DNA of 6,411 nucleotides, taken from the NCBI GenBank assembly GCA_937859105.1, contig CALMAD010000217.1, positions 1-6,411 of the forward strand, read 5' to 3'. This document shows, piece by piece, positions 5,446-6,411 of this stretch (positions within the stretch are counted from its first letter, which is position 1; the number at the start of each line of letters is the position of its first letter). This DNA is from an uncultured Propionibacteriaceae bacterium (GTDB lineage Bacteria > Actinomycetota > Actinomycetes > Propionibacteriales > Propionibacteriaceae). Made by a program: the position numbers and the translations under genes. The notes below the pieces were generated by a model that had not been told where the DNA came from, made no database searches, and saw nothing but the letters and a program-made list of their open reading frames with translations.

Positions 5446-6411
5446 CAGCCCGGCCGCCAGCAGCGCGCCCGCGATGCCCGCGAGCGTGTCGCCCGACCCG
5501 GCCTGGGCAGTCCACGCGGGGCCGGGCACGGCGAGCGTCACGTCGCCGTCGGGCGTCGCCACGTACTGGGTCGCCCCCTTGAGCAGCACCGTCGCTCCCG
5601 TCTCGGACGCCGCCCAGCGCGCGTGCCCCGCGGGCTCGGCCTCGACGGCCGACCGGTCGACGCCCAGCAGCCGCGCGAGCTCGCCGGCGTGCGGGGTCAG
5701 CAGGACGCCGCGGCCCAGCCGACGGCCCTTGACGAGGGCGATCGCGTCGGCGTCCACGACCACCCCGACGCCGTCGTCGAGCTTCGCGGAGACGACCTCG
5801 GGGCCGTCCGCACGATCGCCCCAGCCGGAGCCGATGAGGTGCGCCTGCACGCGTCCGGACGCCGTCACCACGTTCGGGAACGCCGCGACGACGGCCTCGG
5901 TCGCCGACCCCAGGTACCGGACCATGCCCGCCCCAGCGTGAACGGCCCCGCCCGTGGAGAGCACCGCCGCGCCCGGGTAGCGCTTCGAGCCGGTGTCGAT
6001 GCCGACGACGCCGCGGGAGTACTTGTCCGACGTCGGCCCCGGTGCGGGCCAGGCCGCCGCGAGGTCGGCGGGCTCCCACTGCCGCAGCATCGGCTCGCCC
6101 GGGTGCAGGCCGATGTCGACGACCTCGACGCGCCCGCAGCGCGTCCGCGCCGGTTCGAGCACGTGGCAGGCCTTGAGGCCGCCGAACGTGACGGTGAGCG
6201 AGGCGCGGAAGGAGACCTCCGCGCGGCAGGCGTCCGCCTCGAGGCCCGACGGCAGGTCCACCGCGACGACGGGGACGCCGGCGTCGGCGCAGGCGTCCGC
6301 GAAGAGCGCGACCTCGGGCCGCAGCCCGGCGCGCCCGCCGATGCCGAGGACGCCGTCGACGACCAGGTCGGCGTCCGGAAGGGCCCCGAGCGCGCCGACC
6401 GCGTCGACGTC
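5302..6411 (-). CDS. nnr: Bifunctional NAD(P)H-hydrate epimerase/ADP-dependent NAD(P)H-hydrate dehydratase, N-terminus cut by the window edge
   Basis: Nnr repairs NAD(P)H damaged by hydration: the YjeF_N epimerase interconverts R- and S-NAD(P)HX, and the dehydratase restores NAD(P)H using ADP. The visible 369 residues include the end of the epimerase: DLVVDGVLGIGGRAG (15-29), VVAVDLPSGLEAD (48-60), SLTVTFGGLK (71-80) and VEVVDIGL (95-102). The ribokinase-like dehydratase follows: KYSRGVVGIDTGSKRYPGAA (130-149), AVHAGAGMV (156-164), DADAI (220-224), TPHAGELARLLG (239-250), LKGATQYVATPDG (277-289) and AGSGDTLAG (304-312), with the catalytic Asp308. IGSGWG (193-198) stands where GPGLG is usual. 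The frame is open to base 6411, so the internal GTG at 6261 is not the start; about 130-150 residues are probably missing. It converges on the glycosyltransferase gene, overlapping it by 144 bp. Bacterial fusions of this type are common. Confidence 0.95.
   Translation of the reverse strand, partial: DVDAVGALGALPDADLVVDGVLGIGGRAGLRPEVALFADACADAGVPVVAVDLPSGLEADACRAEVSFRASLTVTFGGLKACHVLEPARTRCGRVEVVDIGLHPGEPMLRQWEPADLAAAWPAPGPTSDKYSRGVVGIDTGSKRYPGAAVLSTGGAVHAGAGMVRYLGSATEAVVAAFPNVVTASGRVQAHLIGSGWGDRADGPEVVSAKLDDGVGVVVDADAIALVKGRRLGRGVLLTPHAGELARLLGVDRSAVEAEPAGHARWAASETGATVLLKGATQYVATPDGDVTLAVPGPAWTAQAGSGDTLAGIAGALLAAGLSARDAALAGASIQAEVAHAFPGPLPPQELAQRIGQVVGQLLAVARDR

Noticed and set aside
1..6411. 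Many CGATCG/GCGATCGC-type palindromes, considered as a dispersed repeat or signal
   Set aside because: They fall inside codons for Ile, Ala, Asp and Arg in several genes and are explained by GC-rich codon usage; no spacing pattern is seen.

Overview
The window is very GC-rich, gene-dense DNA. Its layout and protein sequences point to a high-GC Gram-positive (Actinomycetota). A Thermoleophilia/Solirubrobacterales-type source is possible, but that is only a guess. There are seven protein genes, two of them cut by the window edges. I see no RNA genes, mobile elements or CRISPR arrays. Only one real intergenic gap exists (4077-4215, 139 bp).

Minus strand, right to left from the gap (4076 down to 1): a GNAT-TsaE fusion gene (4076-3051), tsaB (3054-2413), rimI (2416-1916), tsaD (1919-876) and an EamA/DMT-family permease (873-1, running off the left edge). 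The first four genes are joined by 4-nt stop/start overlaps (ATGA, GTGA, GTGA), and the permease starts 2 nt after the tsaD stop. They therefore look like one translationally coupled operon. A convincing sigma70-type promoter (TTGTCG, 17 nt, TAGACT on the minus strand, 4136-4108) lies just upstream of the first gene. TsaB, TsaD and TsaE are the partners that transfer the threonylcarbamoyl group to A37 of ANN-decoding tRNAs (t6A). TsaC, which makes the threonylcarbamoyl-AMP intermediate, is not in this window.

Plus strand: a GT4-family glycosyltransferase (4216-5445), transcribed divergently from the t6A operon and closely resembling the mycobacterial mannosyltransferase MgtA.

Minus strand, right end: the C-terminal 369 residues of a bifunctional NAD(P)H-hydrate repair enzyme Nnr (epimerase plus ADP-dependent dehydratase), 6411-5302, with its N-terminus beyond the window. 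It converges on the glycosyltransferase, and the two coding sequences overlap tail-to-tail by 144 bp. nnr and the tsaE-tsaB-rimI-tsaD block are commonly neighbours in Actinomycetota. Here the divergent glycosyltransferase sits between them.

I found no clearly undescribed system. The most notable points are the GNAT-TsaE fusion (with a Trp where the GNAT catalytic Tyr usually is), the 144-bp antisense coding overlap, and the well-formed operon promoter that also fixes the first gene's start.
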